Position numbers and translations under genes: made by a program. A DNA stretch of 64,000 nt from positions 62,001-126,000 of the forward strand of contig NZ_JWIG01000030.1 of assembly GCF_000814675.1 (NCBI RefSeq), read 5' to 3'. Shown piece by piece: positions 43,507-52,211 of this stretch (positions are counted from its first letter, which is position 1; every line of letters starts with the position of its first letter). This DNA comes from Pseudoalteromonas distincta. Its GTDB lineage: Bacteria > Pseudomonadota > Gammaproteobacteria > Enterobacterales > Alteromonadaceae. The notes under the pieces were generated by a model that worked only from the letters and a program-made list of their open reading frames with translations, ran no database searches and was not told the origin of the DNA.

Positions 43507-44898
43507 TAATGTCGTTCACTTAAGGTGAGCGGCTTTTTTATTTATAGCGTATCACTGCGGCTTTGGGTTGACTGAACGAGGAAAACTTCGCCCTCTTCGT
43601 GGCTCTAGAATGAGGCTTTCTGCCATCGCATAAAAGTATTTTAATTGACGTGGTATGGCTCCAGGTGTTGAATAAGGTAATCCAACAAGCAACCTCATTA
43701 TTTGAGCTAAACTACCATTGAAACTGAGTTGGTATGGTAAATAATCACCTTTTAATGTGTGGCACATTTTTACCATCTGATATCGCACCATATTATAAGT
43801 AAGCAACACTCCCCACAGCTCTTGCTTTACAAGCGCAGGTAAGCGACCCAGCATATATTGCTTTTGTTCGCGATAACCAAGCTCTATCTCACCAGCGGTG
43901 ACTATATAAATCGCCTATATCGGCTGACGGATATTGCATCGGATCTGTCATCGATGTCATCACACTGTATGATTTACCCTTTATTTTTCGAGTCACTAAC
44001 CTCGCTATTAAGGTGTCAGGCAGCGTTGGCCACATCTTTCTTGCTCTTGGGTTGCTGCTAAGTTGGACTAATTTATCATTACGCCCTAATGTTTGAATAA
44101 CTTCATATTGCACATTTTTTTTGAGGGGGATTAGCCAGTGGCGTTTATTGCCAGTCGTTTGCCATTTATGTAAAAGCCCTAAAGAATAGAAACCTTTGTC
44201 GAATAAAGTGAGACTGTTATCGGGTGTGTTTTCTATAAGCTTTTCAGCCAGCACCATTTCATTGACCTTGTAATCATCAAAAGCACTCCCCGTGATTAGG
44301 TGGCTACTTAGCTCCATTTGACACACCATTCTGAGCTGTGGGTATTGTGTATTGGTCGGTTTTGTAAAGGCTTCATTGTTTTGGGGTGAGTCATCCGTAC
44401 GCCAAACAACACCATCGACACCAAGCAAGGTAAGCCCATTCCAATGAGGATGATTAGCGCCATTATTCCAATGCCTTTGGGTGCATTCAAATAAGGCTTT
44501 CATAGCGGCTTCACCTAGGTTTTTACGACGCTGAGTTAAAGCACTTGGCGCAACAAATGGCTTACCCTCGCGGTCAACAATGTCGAGCATATTAACGATA
44601 TCGGCCATCGATTTGTCATTATAAATAACCATCCCGATCAACAACCAAGCCATCGATTCTAGGGATAGTTTTCTTTTTCGTAGTGTACCGGTTTCGGTCA
44701 GTGCATAGGCTTCTTCGATAAGAGATAAAGGGAGTAAGTCTGCGAGTGTTTCAACGTCATTAGGTTTGATGTTGTTAATAATATCGAGAGAATTAGAAAG
44801 TTGCATAAAAAATCCGAATTCTACAAAAGAATTCGGATTCTTACATACCTAGAAGATCGTTCAAGTGCTGTTAACTAATTCTTAAATGATCGGCATTA
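43507..44898 (-). mobile_element. IS4-family insertion sequence (1392 bp), inactive
   Basis: Left end TAATGTCGTTCACTTAAGG and right end (reverse complement) TAATGCCGATCATTTAAG are imperfect terminal inverted repeats of the IS4 type. They are flanked by a 13-bp target duplication, GTGGCTGGGGTAG (43494-43506) and GTGGCTGGGGGAC (44899-44911), matching at 11 of 13 positions. An AATCCGAATTC/GAATTCGGATT hairpin lies just before the transposase start. Mismatches in the duplication and a frameshift in the transposase suggest an old insertion. Confidence 0.85.
43552..44806 (-). pseudogene. IS4-family transposase, frameshifted
   Basis: The first 305 residues run from ATG 44806 (MQLSNSLDIINNIKPNDVET) through the first DDE Asp (LTLLGVDGVVWRTDD) and the second (SLTLFDKGFYSLGLL) to DLYSHRW. 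One extra T (TGG-T-GAG near 43885) then shifts the frame. The downstream frame continues EIELGYREQKQYMLG with the third catalytic residue in the YREQK motif, and runs to 43552. After YMLG a short segment normally present (the TLRSK region) seems missing. The intact family protein is about 440 residues. Confidence 0.85.
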
Positions 44899-44911
44899 GT
44901 GGCTGGGGGAC

Positions 44912-45446
44912 TGGCTTTTATTTAACAATATAATTTAGTTGTATTTGGCTTCTAGTTCATCATCAGTGTGATATTGCCCAAGAGATTTTTAATCTTCTCC
45001 GGGTTTAATTCCTCGCAGCTTGAGGCGTAATTTTGTAAAGTACTCGCATGAGCTAATATATTCTCAAACGGCATAATGTAACAGCATCTATGCAGCTTTC
45101 AGTTCTCCTCTGCCAAACATTCAAGGACTGTATCTAGCATAAACTGGAAATAGAGATACCTCCCTGAAATCCAATATTTGTATGATCAATTTACCAATTC
45201 ATAAAGTAATTTCCTAAAGCTAATCTTACTTAAATTTAATAACTCAATGAAATTAATAAGTCTTTATTTTACGCTATAATTTAATGGTCATTAAAGTCAA
45301 CAAATCTCATTTTTGTCATGATTTTCATTAAAATAAATTGGTTATAAGATTTTTGGGGGTCTCAAGTTTATTGCTGGTCACTTGCGTTACAGTTACCCGA
45401 CGCTAAATCATGCTGGCATTATGCTTCTTTTAGTCGCCTATAGGTG
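44912..45446. other. Unassigned intergenic stretch after the IS4-type element
   Basis: About 530 nt, very AT-rich after 45180. On the reverse strand near 44960-45080 there are protein-like runs (LGQYHTDDELEAKYN; FTKLRLKLRGIKPGED) interrupted by stops. They may be remains of a gene, but I cannot name it. No RNA gene or terminator is evident beyond the reconstructed one at its left edge. Confidence 0.3.
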
Positions 45447-45653
45447 TTAATGAATGTGTATCATTAATAGGAATAGGCGGTGAGCAATTATTTTAAGTGA
45501 TTCAAGTGTTGGGTGGTAATCGTAATGAATAAGGCTTGCTAGTAAATCACAAAATTGTTTAAACGATGTTTTTTGTGTACTGCTTTTAAGCTCTTCGCTA
45601 CACATATCAACAATATCTTGTTTTCTAAAGGGAATAAAACGCGCACTTTGCAT
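45447..45653 (-). pseudogene. N-terminal remnant of a DUF3754-type gene
   Basis: 68 residues beginning MQSARFIPFRKQDIVDMCSE, with FKQFCDLLASLIHYDYHPTL and LESLK. This resembles the start of DUF3754 proteins, which continue for several hundred residues. After LESLK the frame appears shifted: the alternative frame reads NCSPPIPINDTHSLTPIGD and then stops. The rest of the gene is absent. It lies between IS4-type debris and MITE-like copy 2. The family name is from memory of the N-terminal motif and is uncertain. Confidence 0.5.
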
Positions 45654-45740
45654 AAGTTTTTAACTGCTTTGGTAGGCATTTAACTGCATTGACACATAAT
45701 AAAATATTCTTATAGATGTTACTAATTTGTTAATGCAGTG

Positions 45741-46100
45741 GGGCGTATTGATCATTGGTGGTTGAATTTGCAGCTGTGTGTTTGGTTTTTAGGCTAGGCA
45801 GAGCCTATGTAGTGTGGTTATTCCTCATAAATAAGGCGATAACGCAGCATAAATACCAAACATGCGCTGCCCTCTGGGTTCTTTCTAGGGACGATTAATT
45901 CTTTGTTGCCTACATGGATGTAGGTAAGGGGCGTGAGCAGGACGCGGAAGCTTTGCTCGATTTTTACTTATTCTTACATGGATGTAAGCCAGTAGGGTAA
46001 CGCAGGAGCAGTTACCGAGCCCACTAGGTTACAAACCTCGCGCCGCGATTTAATCTTCCTTGGATTGAACAAATTTCAATCCATAAAGATCAATACGCCC
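45741..46100. mobile_element. MITE-like element, copy 2 (360 bp, non-coding)
   Basis: Ends are an exact 13-bp terminal inverted repeat: GGGCGTATTGATC at 45741 and GATCAATACGCCC ending at 46100. The interior matches copy 1 (4772-5036) closely except for an extra ~90-nt segment after TTGTTGC, which itself contains an imperfect repeat TACATGGATGTAGG/TACATGGATGTAAG. No transposase is encoded, so it would depend on one elsewhere. No clear target duplication was found. Confidence 0.8.
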
Positions 46101-46209
46101 TAGGACCTGATAAATTTACTACACTGTTTTCAGCGTGTATTAACCTAAATATGTAATTATTAGCTCATTGAATAATCTTGTTCTTACTGATAAGTGAAAA
46201 GGATTTACT

Positions 46210-46794
46210 ATGGCCATTCAAAAAAAGCTAAAAGAAAAAACGCGTAATTTTATTGACTCTAAGCATATGCTTAGCGGTATTACAGTGGCGTCGTTTTTAG
46301 AGTCAACCATAGTTCCTATTCCACTTGAAGCAGTGCTTGTGCCTCTTATGCAAGCTCGTCGAGAAAAGCTATGGCTTATAGCATTAATGGCGACCTTAGG
46401 CTGCATAGTGGGGGCATTGTTTGGTTATGCGTTAGGTTATTATTTATTTGATGCAGTAGGCGATTGGATTATTAATACACTTTCGAGCCCTGAGCAATTT
46501 GAAAACGTTAAACAAAAAATGCAAGATCAAGGTTTTTGGTTTGTAATAACACTGGGCATTGTGCCCATTCCGTTTCAAATAGCGATGCTTGCAGCAGGCG
46601 CGACTAAGTACTCTATTTGGCTATTTTTATTGGCCTCGGGTATTGCGCGTTCTATTCGTTACTTTGGCCTGGCTATTATTGTTTATTATGCCGGTAATGA
46701 AGCTGAGCGAATCATTAGTAAACATAAAACTAAAGCGATGATTGGCATTACTATTTTAGTGTTAGGATTGTGGGGACTTAGTACCGTAGTTTAA
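46210..46794 (+). CDS. VTT-domain (DedA/YqaA-type) membrane protein
   Basis: 194 residues with four to five membrane segments. The VTT/SNARE-associated fold is indicated by FLESTIVPIPLEAVLVPLMQ, GCIVGALFGYALGYYLFDAV and the second half-repeat FWFVITLGIVPIPFQIAMLA followed by GATKY. Related DedA/YqaA proteins act as lipid flippases or in membrane homeostasis; the role here is unproven. AAGGAT precedes the ATG. The gene stands alone, downstream of MITE-like copy 2. Confidence 0.82.
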   Translation: MAIQKKLKEKTRNFIDSKHMLSGITVASFLESTIVPIPLEAVLVPLMQARREKLWLIALMATLGCIVGALFGYALGYYLFDAVGDWIINTLSSPEQFENVKQKMQDQGFWFVITLGIVPIPFQIAMLAAGATKYSIWLFLLASGIARSIRYFGLAIIVYYAGNEAERIISKHKTKAMIGITILVLGLWGLSTVV

Positions 46795-46892
46795 GTTTAA
46801 ATTTGGGGGGGATTACGGTTTTCATCTTCGTGATGGTTTTTATTATTGTGCTATAGTTTTCAAATGAAGTACTGAAAAACCTAGCAATTAAT

Positions 46893-47798
46893 ATGATTGA
46901 AACAGTAAAACTTACCGTTAAACTTTCTAACTTTTATAAAATGCCTTTGATCAATAAAGTTTTAAGTTTAGCTTTATTGATCTATATTGCTATTTTTTCA
47001 GCCTACTCCCTAACTAACTTTCCTCCCTTACAAGTTCAAAACAATGTGTACGGTTTTACTACCGATTTTATTAATTTAATTGTCATTATATTTCTGTTTT
47101 GGATGGTTCAATGCTCTGAGCTATCTAAAAAAGCATATATTTTTTCTAGTTTTGGTTTATTACTATGGAGCATTGGCACCACGGCAGACGTGCTTGATGA
47201 GTTAGTTGTGCAACCTTATTGGATAAGTATTTATTTTGAGGACTTATGCAGAACCAGCGGCATGCTTTTAACTTCCTATGGTTTATTTAAAACTATGCGC
47301 TTTGTACAAAGTATTAATAACCGATTAGCGCGTGAGCTCATTATTGACGATTTAACCAAGGTACATAATAGACGTTATTTTTATCAGCACGCTAAAGATG
47401 CTCAACACTCACCTTACGTTATTTTAATTATCGATATAGACCACTTTAAAATGATTAATGATGAGTTTGGTCATGATGTTGGTGATGTAATGCTTAAAGA
47501 ACTAGCAACTAAATACGACAATGCTTTTACGCACCAAAACAAATTTGCTCGCCTCGGTGGTGAAGAATTTGGTGGCTACTTGCCTACAAATAATATGACG
47601 CAAGCGTGTGATTTTTCGCAGCAATTAATTGATCTTGCGCACACCATAAATATTCAAAACTCTCGTCACCTAACAGTAAGTATAGGTGTTGCAATGCAAA
47701 CGCCTAATGAGCCTTTAGATAAAGTAATGAAGCGCGCTGATCAAGCTTTATATTTAGCTAAGAAGAGTGGCCGAGATCGTTTTGAAATTGCCCCGTAA
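46893..47798 (+). CDS. Diguanylate cyclase, membrane-bound GGDEF protein
   Basis: 301 residues. The N-terminal half has about four membrane segments and no recognisable sensor domain. The C-terminal half is a GGDEF domain: DDLTKVHNRRYFYQ, ILIIDIDHFKMINDEFGHDV, the active-site loop GGEEF at residues 222-226, and AMKTPNEPL-type end region leading to ADQALYLAKKSGRDR. The RxxD inhibitory site expected a few residues before GGEEF is absent (QNKFARLGGEEF), so product inhibition may be lacking. It makes cyclic di-GMP from GTP. Confidence 0.9.
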   Translation: MIETVKLTVKLSNFYKMPLINKVLSLALLIYIAIFSAYSLTNFPPLQVQNNVYGFTTDFINLIVIIFLFWMVQCSELSKKAYIFSSFGLLLWSIGTTADVLDELVVQPYWISIYFEDLCRTSGMLLTSYGLFKTMRFVQSINNRLARELIIDDLTKVHNRRYFYQHAKDAQHSPYVILIIDIDHFKMINDEFGHDVGDVMLKELATKYDNAFTHQNKFARLGGEEFGGYLPTNNMTQACDFSQQLIDLAHTINIQNSRHLTVSIGVAMQTPNEPLDKVMKRADQALYLAKKSGRDRFEIAP

Positions 47799-47961
47799 GC
47801 GTTTTAATTACATAAGAACACGTCCTTATTGTTTGCACATTTACTACACTTTTTAACGTTTTCGTAAGGAAATGTCAGTGAGGGTAATGCTTTGTAAATC
47901 ATGAAATTAAAATAGAATGTTTGGGTCATAATGGGGATATTAATAATAAGGAATAATCTTA

Positions 47962-49323
47962 ATGACCAACTCCCTTTTAAAAGCTGCATTACCTTTAAGT
48001 CTAATTACTATTTTGTCGGGCTGTGGCTCTGACGATAGCTCAAGCTCTACAGGTTACATCCAATTGTATAACGGCTCTTACAATAGCCCATACACACGTT
48101 TGTTTGTTGAAGAAACAGAGCGCTCAGGCGCTGATTTTGCTGATGTAACTACTCGCCATAACTACAGCACAGACACTTATGATGTAAGTTTTGAGTACCT
48201 AGATGCTAACGACAGCTATATAACAATTAGCGATCAAGAAATTTCTATTAAGGGTGATAAAACACAGTTAGTAGTAATGAGTGGTAACTTTGATGAGCCT
48301 ACATTTACAGAGCTTAGCGTACCTATCTCAAGCGATACGGGTGAGTTTAACTTAGGGTTTTACAATATTGCAGGTGAGGATACTAACTACGATATTTACT
48401 TAGCAACTGATGATGGCGTATTTGAAAGCGCGACACTTTTTTCATCGGCTCAATATTTAAGTGAGTTAGATCTGCAAAGCGTTGATGAAGGTTATTACAC
48501 TATTTACATAACAGAAGCGGGCAGCAGTGATGTTGTGTACGAGTCGTCATCTGTTTATTTATACGATGAAGCAAGTTATGTAGCAATGATCCGCCCAAGT
48601 TATGCAACAGAAGAGGGCGGTATTACGCTTGATGTAGTAACCGATAATAACTACGTTACTGAGCTTAAACATCAATCTGCCCTAGGGCAATTACGTTTTA
48701 TAAATACCGTTGATGACTACTCGCCAGTAAGCTTTTCTGCTACACGCGGTACAACTGTAAATACAACAAATACAGTCACTAGTGACTCTTATACCGATTA
48801 TGTTGAACTTTCGCCTAATAGTTACAGCGTAGCGATGTACGACGAAGAAGGTACAAAACTAGCTGATAACTTTTTAATGACGCTAGAGCGCGAGCAAAGT
48901 GCGGTGGGTATTTTCTATAACGACGTTGATAACGGTTTACGTATGATGAGCGTTGAAGAAAATCTAACACCAAGCAGTTACAGCCATACGGTATCGGTTG
49001 TAAACCTAATTGAAAGCTACGCAGGGCAGTCGGTTTCAGATGTAGATGTGTACTTTACACTTAACGGCGAAACGGTAGACGACACCAGTAACGTAGTCGA
49101 TGGCCTAGATAAGTATGACCAAGAAGAGCAGGTTGTAGATAACGAAATTTACACAGTTTATGTTGTTTACGAAGACAACGGCCAGCAAATTGTGCTTATT
49201 CAACAAAGCGATATGGACTTTACACAAGAGGGTAACTACATATTGATTTTAGAGCATGATGAAACAACAAGCTCAGGTTATAAGATGACCCTAGAGCGCA
49301 CTATTACTGATAGTGTTGAATAA
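47962..49323 (+). CDS. DUF4397-type surface lipoprotein
   Basis: 453 residues. Lipoprotein signal with lipobox LSGC (Cys21; Gly at +2 predicts the outer membrane). The mature part is acidic and beta-rich, in repeats of about 100 residues that begin like GYIQLYNGSYNSPYTRLFVE and QLRFINTVDDYSPVSFSATR. This fits DUF4397, a domain of secreted and surface proteins with unknown function. AAGGA lies upstream of the ATG, and a strong terminator follows. Confidence 0.75.
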   Translation: MTNSLLKAALPLSLITILSGCGSDDSSSSTGYIQLYNGSYNSPYTRLFVEETERSGADFADVTTRHNYSTDTYDVSFEYLDANDSYITISDQEISIKGDKTQLVVMSGNFDEPTFTELSVPISSDTGEFNLGFYNIAGEDTNYDIYLATDDGVFESATLFSSAQYLSELDLQSVDEGYYTIYITEAGSSDVVYESSSVYLYDEASYVAMIRPSYATEEGGITLDVVTDNNYVTELKHQSALGQLRFINTVDDYSPVSFSATRGTTVNTTNTVTSDSYTDYVELSPNSYSVAMYDEEGTKLADNFLMTLEREQSAVGIFYNDVDNGLRMMSVEENLTPSSYSHTVSVVNLIESYAGQSVSDVDVYFTLNGETVDDTSNVVDGLDKYDQEEQVVDNEIYTVYVVYEDNGQQIVLIQQSDMDFTQEGNYILILEHDETTSSGYKMTLERTITDSVE

Positions 49324-49345
49324 ACCTAAGCATATTAAGTAGCAT

Positions 49346-49379
49346 AAAGCCTAAGCACTTTAAGTACTTAGGCTTTTTA
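49346..49379 (+). terminator. Terminator after the DUF4397 lipoprotein gene
   Basis: AAAGCCTAAG and CTTAGGCTTT form a 10-bp stem around an 11-nt loop, followed by TTT. Confidence 0.85.
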
Positions 49380-49448
49380 TTGAACAAAATTTACCTACTC
49401 ATTAATAATTAGGTACACTCAGGGCATAATAATTAATAAGAGTGTGCC

Positions 49449-52079
49449 ATGGATGATTTAGTTGGGTTAGCCGTCATAGTAATACTGGTTGTAGTTGCGG
49501 GTGCTATTTGCGGCTTAATAGCGCTAGTGCAGTTAAATGGATTAAAACAAGAAGTTGCTGTTTTAAGGGCCAAAATAACACATCTACAAACACATAAATC
49601 GATATCGCAAAGTGAACCTCAAAGTGAAGCATCTACGGCTCAGGCAGCGCTTTCAAGATCAGAGCCAATTGCTCATAAAGCACAGCCAAGCTTAACGTCC
49701 CAAAACGCGTCACCACCTTTAATAAATCAGCCATCAGCGCCTCCTAAAAAAGCCAAACCAGCTGAAGCATCAGCCATAGAATTACTATTTAATAAATTAC
49801 GCGCAGGGTTTGAAGAGAACTGGATGACCTGGATAGGCGCAATAGCGCTTGCGTTTGGGGGCATATTTTTAGCTAAATACAGCCTAGAAGCGGGATTACT
49901 ATCACCTGTAATGAGGCTGAGTTTAGGTGGATTATTTGGGCTTAGCTTAATTGCAGCCGCAGCTTATTTACACCATAAACGCATTGTATTTGAAGGCTTT
50001 AATAATTACATACCCGCAGCGCTTGCAAGTGGCGGGTTTATTACTTGTTTTGCTTTAACGCTTTTAGCTTACAGCAGTTACGACATGCTGAGCCCTACCG
50101 TGGCATTTTTTACACTGGCAGTTATTGCAATTAGCGCAAGTGCTATGGCGCTTAGGTTAGGCCCATTATTGGCTGTATTGGGTATTATTGGCGCTTATAG
50201 TGTACCAATATGGGTTAGCACTGGCAGCGGTAACTTGTTTGCATTATTTATGTATGTTGGCTTTGTAAGTTTGTCGGCTGCGTTAGTTGCACATAAAGTG
50301 CAGCGAGCTTGGTTGTGGTATTTATTATGGGCAGGGCATATTGGTTGGTATTTAGTTGGTTTTACGCTACTTGAAGTTAATACCGTTTGGTTAATGGGGG
50401 CATTTGCTTTACTTAGTATTGTAGGGTTAATTGCTATACCGCGCTTAGGTCTAAAACTGAATGTTATTGAACATCGCCCGCACAGTTTAAAACGTTTACT
50501 TAAAGTGCTTCCAGATCATGCATTATTACTCGCCTTTATAGCACCCTTAATATTTACAATGCTAATAAGTCACTTTGATATGCAGTGGCAAACAATCGGC
50601 GTGTTGAGTATTGTATTGGTGTTGTTTTTAGTCCTTAAAAATAGCCGTTGGGATATTTGGCAGGGCGTAGCGTTAGTTATTTCAACGCTATTAGTTATAA
50701 GTGCTGAAAGCACGCATCTTTCGCCAAACCTATTTGATGACGCCCTCTTTATATTCAAAAATGAATACGGTTTGGGTTTATTACTCGGATTGTTACTTAC
50801 CGCTTTTGGGCTCTATTACGGTAAAAAACAGATTAAGCGTTTAGCGTTTCATATTACGGGAGCATTTAGTGCATTTGTAATGATAGCGACTTTATATACG
50901 CTTATTCCTAATTCTGCGTTAAGTACAGCGTATCCGCTTTGGGCCGTTGTATTGTTTATAGTGGCAGCTATTTTAATAAATCTCGCGCAGCATAATACAA
51001 CGCTATTTCAGCGTTTTACTTATTGGGTAGGGGCTAATGCCAATATTACGTTAGCAATTACCATGCTATTAAGTGACAGCGGCCTAACCATTGCACTTGC
51101 TGTACAAGTATTACTTATAAGCGTACTTATTAAGCGCTATAACGTGCCTATGCCACATTGGCCTATAAAAGCCTTGGTTGCTGCGTTATTACTGCGCTTA
51201 ACGCTTGCGCCTTGGACACCAAGCTACGATGCGTTAACGGTATTTGGTTTGCATTGGAGTATTGTGGTTTATCCGTTATGTATTGCGTTATTTTTTGCCG
51301 CAGCTAAGTGCTTTGACTCATCAAAACTTAAAATATGGCTCGAAGGTGCAGCTCTTCATTGTTTAGCGCTTTTTATTACTACCGAAACAAGTTATCAGCT
51401 AGTAGGGCATTATCCGCAATTTGATTCACTTAACTTTTACGAACAAATACTCCTTACCTGTAACTGGCTGGCATTAGGGTGTGTGTATTTACATAGAGCA
51501 AAACTTGCCGGTACTTTAGCTAAGTTATATAAAGTGGCGGGTTTTGCACTTGCGGGGTTAGCAGGGCTTTTTGCTATTAAAACACTGCTTGACGATAACC
51601 CATTATTTGAATCACTTTTCATAGGTGAGCTGCCAATATTTAACTGGTTATTACTATTGTGGTTAGTACCTGCAGGATTAACGCTTTGGCTGGCCAAGCT
51701 TGTAAAACCAATAAATGCTAAAGCTACGCCATTTATATTGGCCGTTGCGGGTGGCTTTATATTATTGGCAATAAACAGCTTTATTCGTCAGTACTGGCAA
51801 GGTCCTTACATATACTTATCAAAAGGGGCGAGCAATGCAGAGCTCTATAGCTACTCTGTTATTTGGTTAGTATTGGGTGCGGGTACTGTTATTTTTGGGC
51901 ATTTAAAAAATCAATTATTAATACAAAAAGTAGGCCTAGGCATACTAGCTGCAGTTATTGTTAAAGTGTTTTTAATTGATATGGCTAACTTGGAGGGCTT
52001 ACTTAAAGCGCTTTCGTTTATTGGATTAGGGCTTTCGTTGGTGGGGTTAAGTTGGTTGTTCCAAAAGCTTAGAAGCTGA
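49449..52079 (+). CDS. DUF2339 multi-pass membrane protein
   Basis: 876 residues with one N-terminal membrane segment, a ~90-residue Ser/Ala/Pro/Gln-rich linker, and then more than 20 hydrophobic segments. The conserved DUF2339 start of the polytopic part, NWMTWIGAIALAFGGIFLAK, is clear. Close to the C-terminus is LLIQKVGLGILAAVIVKVFL, then DMANLEGLLKALSFIGLGL. Function unknown; sometimes described as a polytopic transporter-like protein. A terminator follows. Confidence 0.88.
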   Translation: MDDLVGLAVIVILVVVAGAICGLIALVQLNGLKQEVAVLRAKITHLQTHKSISQSEPQSEASTAQAALSRSEPIAHKAQPSLTSQNASPPLINQPSAPPKKAKPAEASAIELLFNKLRAGFEENWMTWIGAIALAFGGIFLAKYSLEAGLLSPVMRLSLGGLFGLSLIAAAAYLHHKRIVFEGFNNYIPAALASGGFITCFALTLLAYSSYDMLSPTVAFFTLAVIAISASAMALRLGPLLAVLGIIGAYSVPIWVSTGSGNLFALFMYVGFVSLSAALVAHKVQRAWLWYLLWAGHIGWYLVGFTLLEVNTVWLMGAFALLSIVGLIAIPRLGLKLNVIEHRPHSLKRLLKVLPDHALLLAFIAPLIFTMLISHFDMQWQTIGVLSIVLVLFLVLKNSRWDIWQGVALVISTLLVISAESTHLSPNLFDDALFIFKNEYGLGLLLGLLLTAFGLYYGKKQIKRLAFHITGAFSAFVMIATLYTLIPNSALSTAYPLWAVVLFIVAAILINLAQHNTTLFQRFTYWVGANANITLAITMLLSDSGLTIALAVQVLLISVLIKRYNVPMPHWPIKALVAALLLRLTLAPWTPSYDALTVFGLHWSIVVYPLCIALFFAAAKCFDSSKLKIWLEGAALHCLALFITTETSYQLVGHYPQFDSLNFYEQILLTCNWLALGCVYLHRAKLAGTLAKLYKVAGFALAGLAGLFAIKTLLDDNPLFESLFIGELPIFNWLLLLWLVPAGLTLWLAKLVKPINAKATPFILAVAGGFILLAINSFIRQYWQGPYIYLSKGASNAELYSYSVIWLVLGAGTVIFGHLKNQLLIQKVGLGILAAVIVKVFLIDMANLEGLLKALSFIGLGLSLVGLSWLFQKLRS

Positions 52080-52116
52080 GTAAATCAAGTTTAACTTTAT
52101 GAATACTTTATAAAGC

Positions 52117-52145
52117 AAAGCCCAGTGAAGATACTGGGCTTTTTG
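52117..52145. terminator. Terminator between the DUF2339 gene and the CrbS-like kinase gene
   Basis: AAAGCCCAGT and ACTGGGCTTT pair around GAAGAT with T residues after the stem. It lies between convergent genes ending at 52079 (+) and 52212 (-). Confidence 0.8.
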
Positions 52146-52211
52146 TTTTACGCTATTACTTGATAGCTTTTAACTAGAACACTTTTAACTAGAATACTTT
52201 TTACTAGCTTA

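Noticed and set aside
44940..45090. Reverse-strand protein-like runs (LGQYHTDDELEAKYN and others) as a gene
   Set aside because: Interrupted by stops in every frame, no start or ribosome site, and no family recognised.
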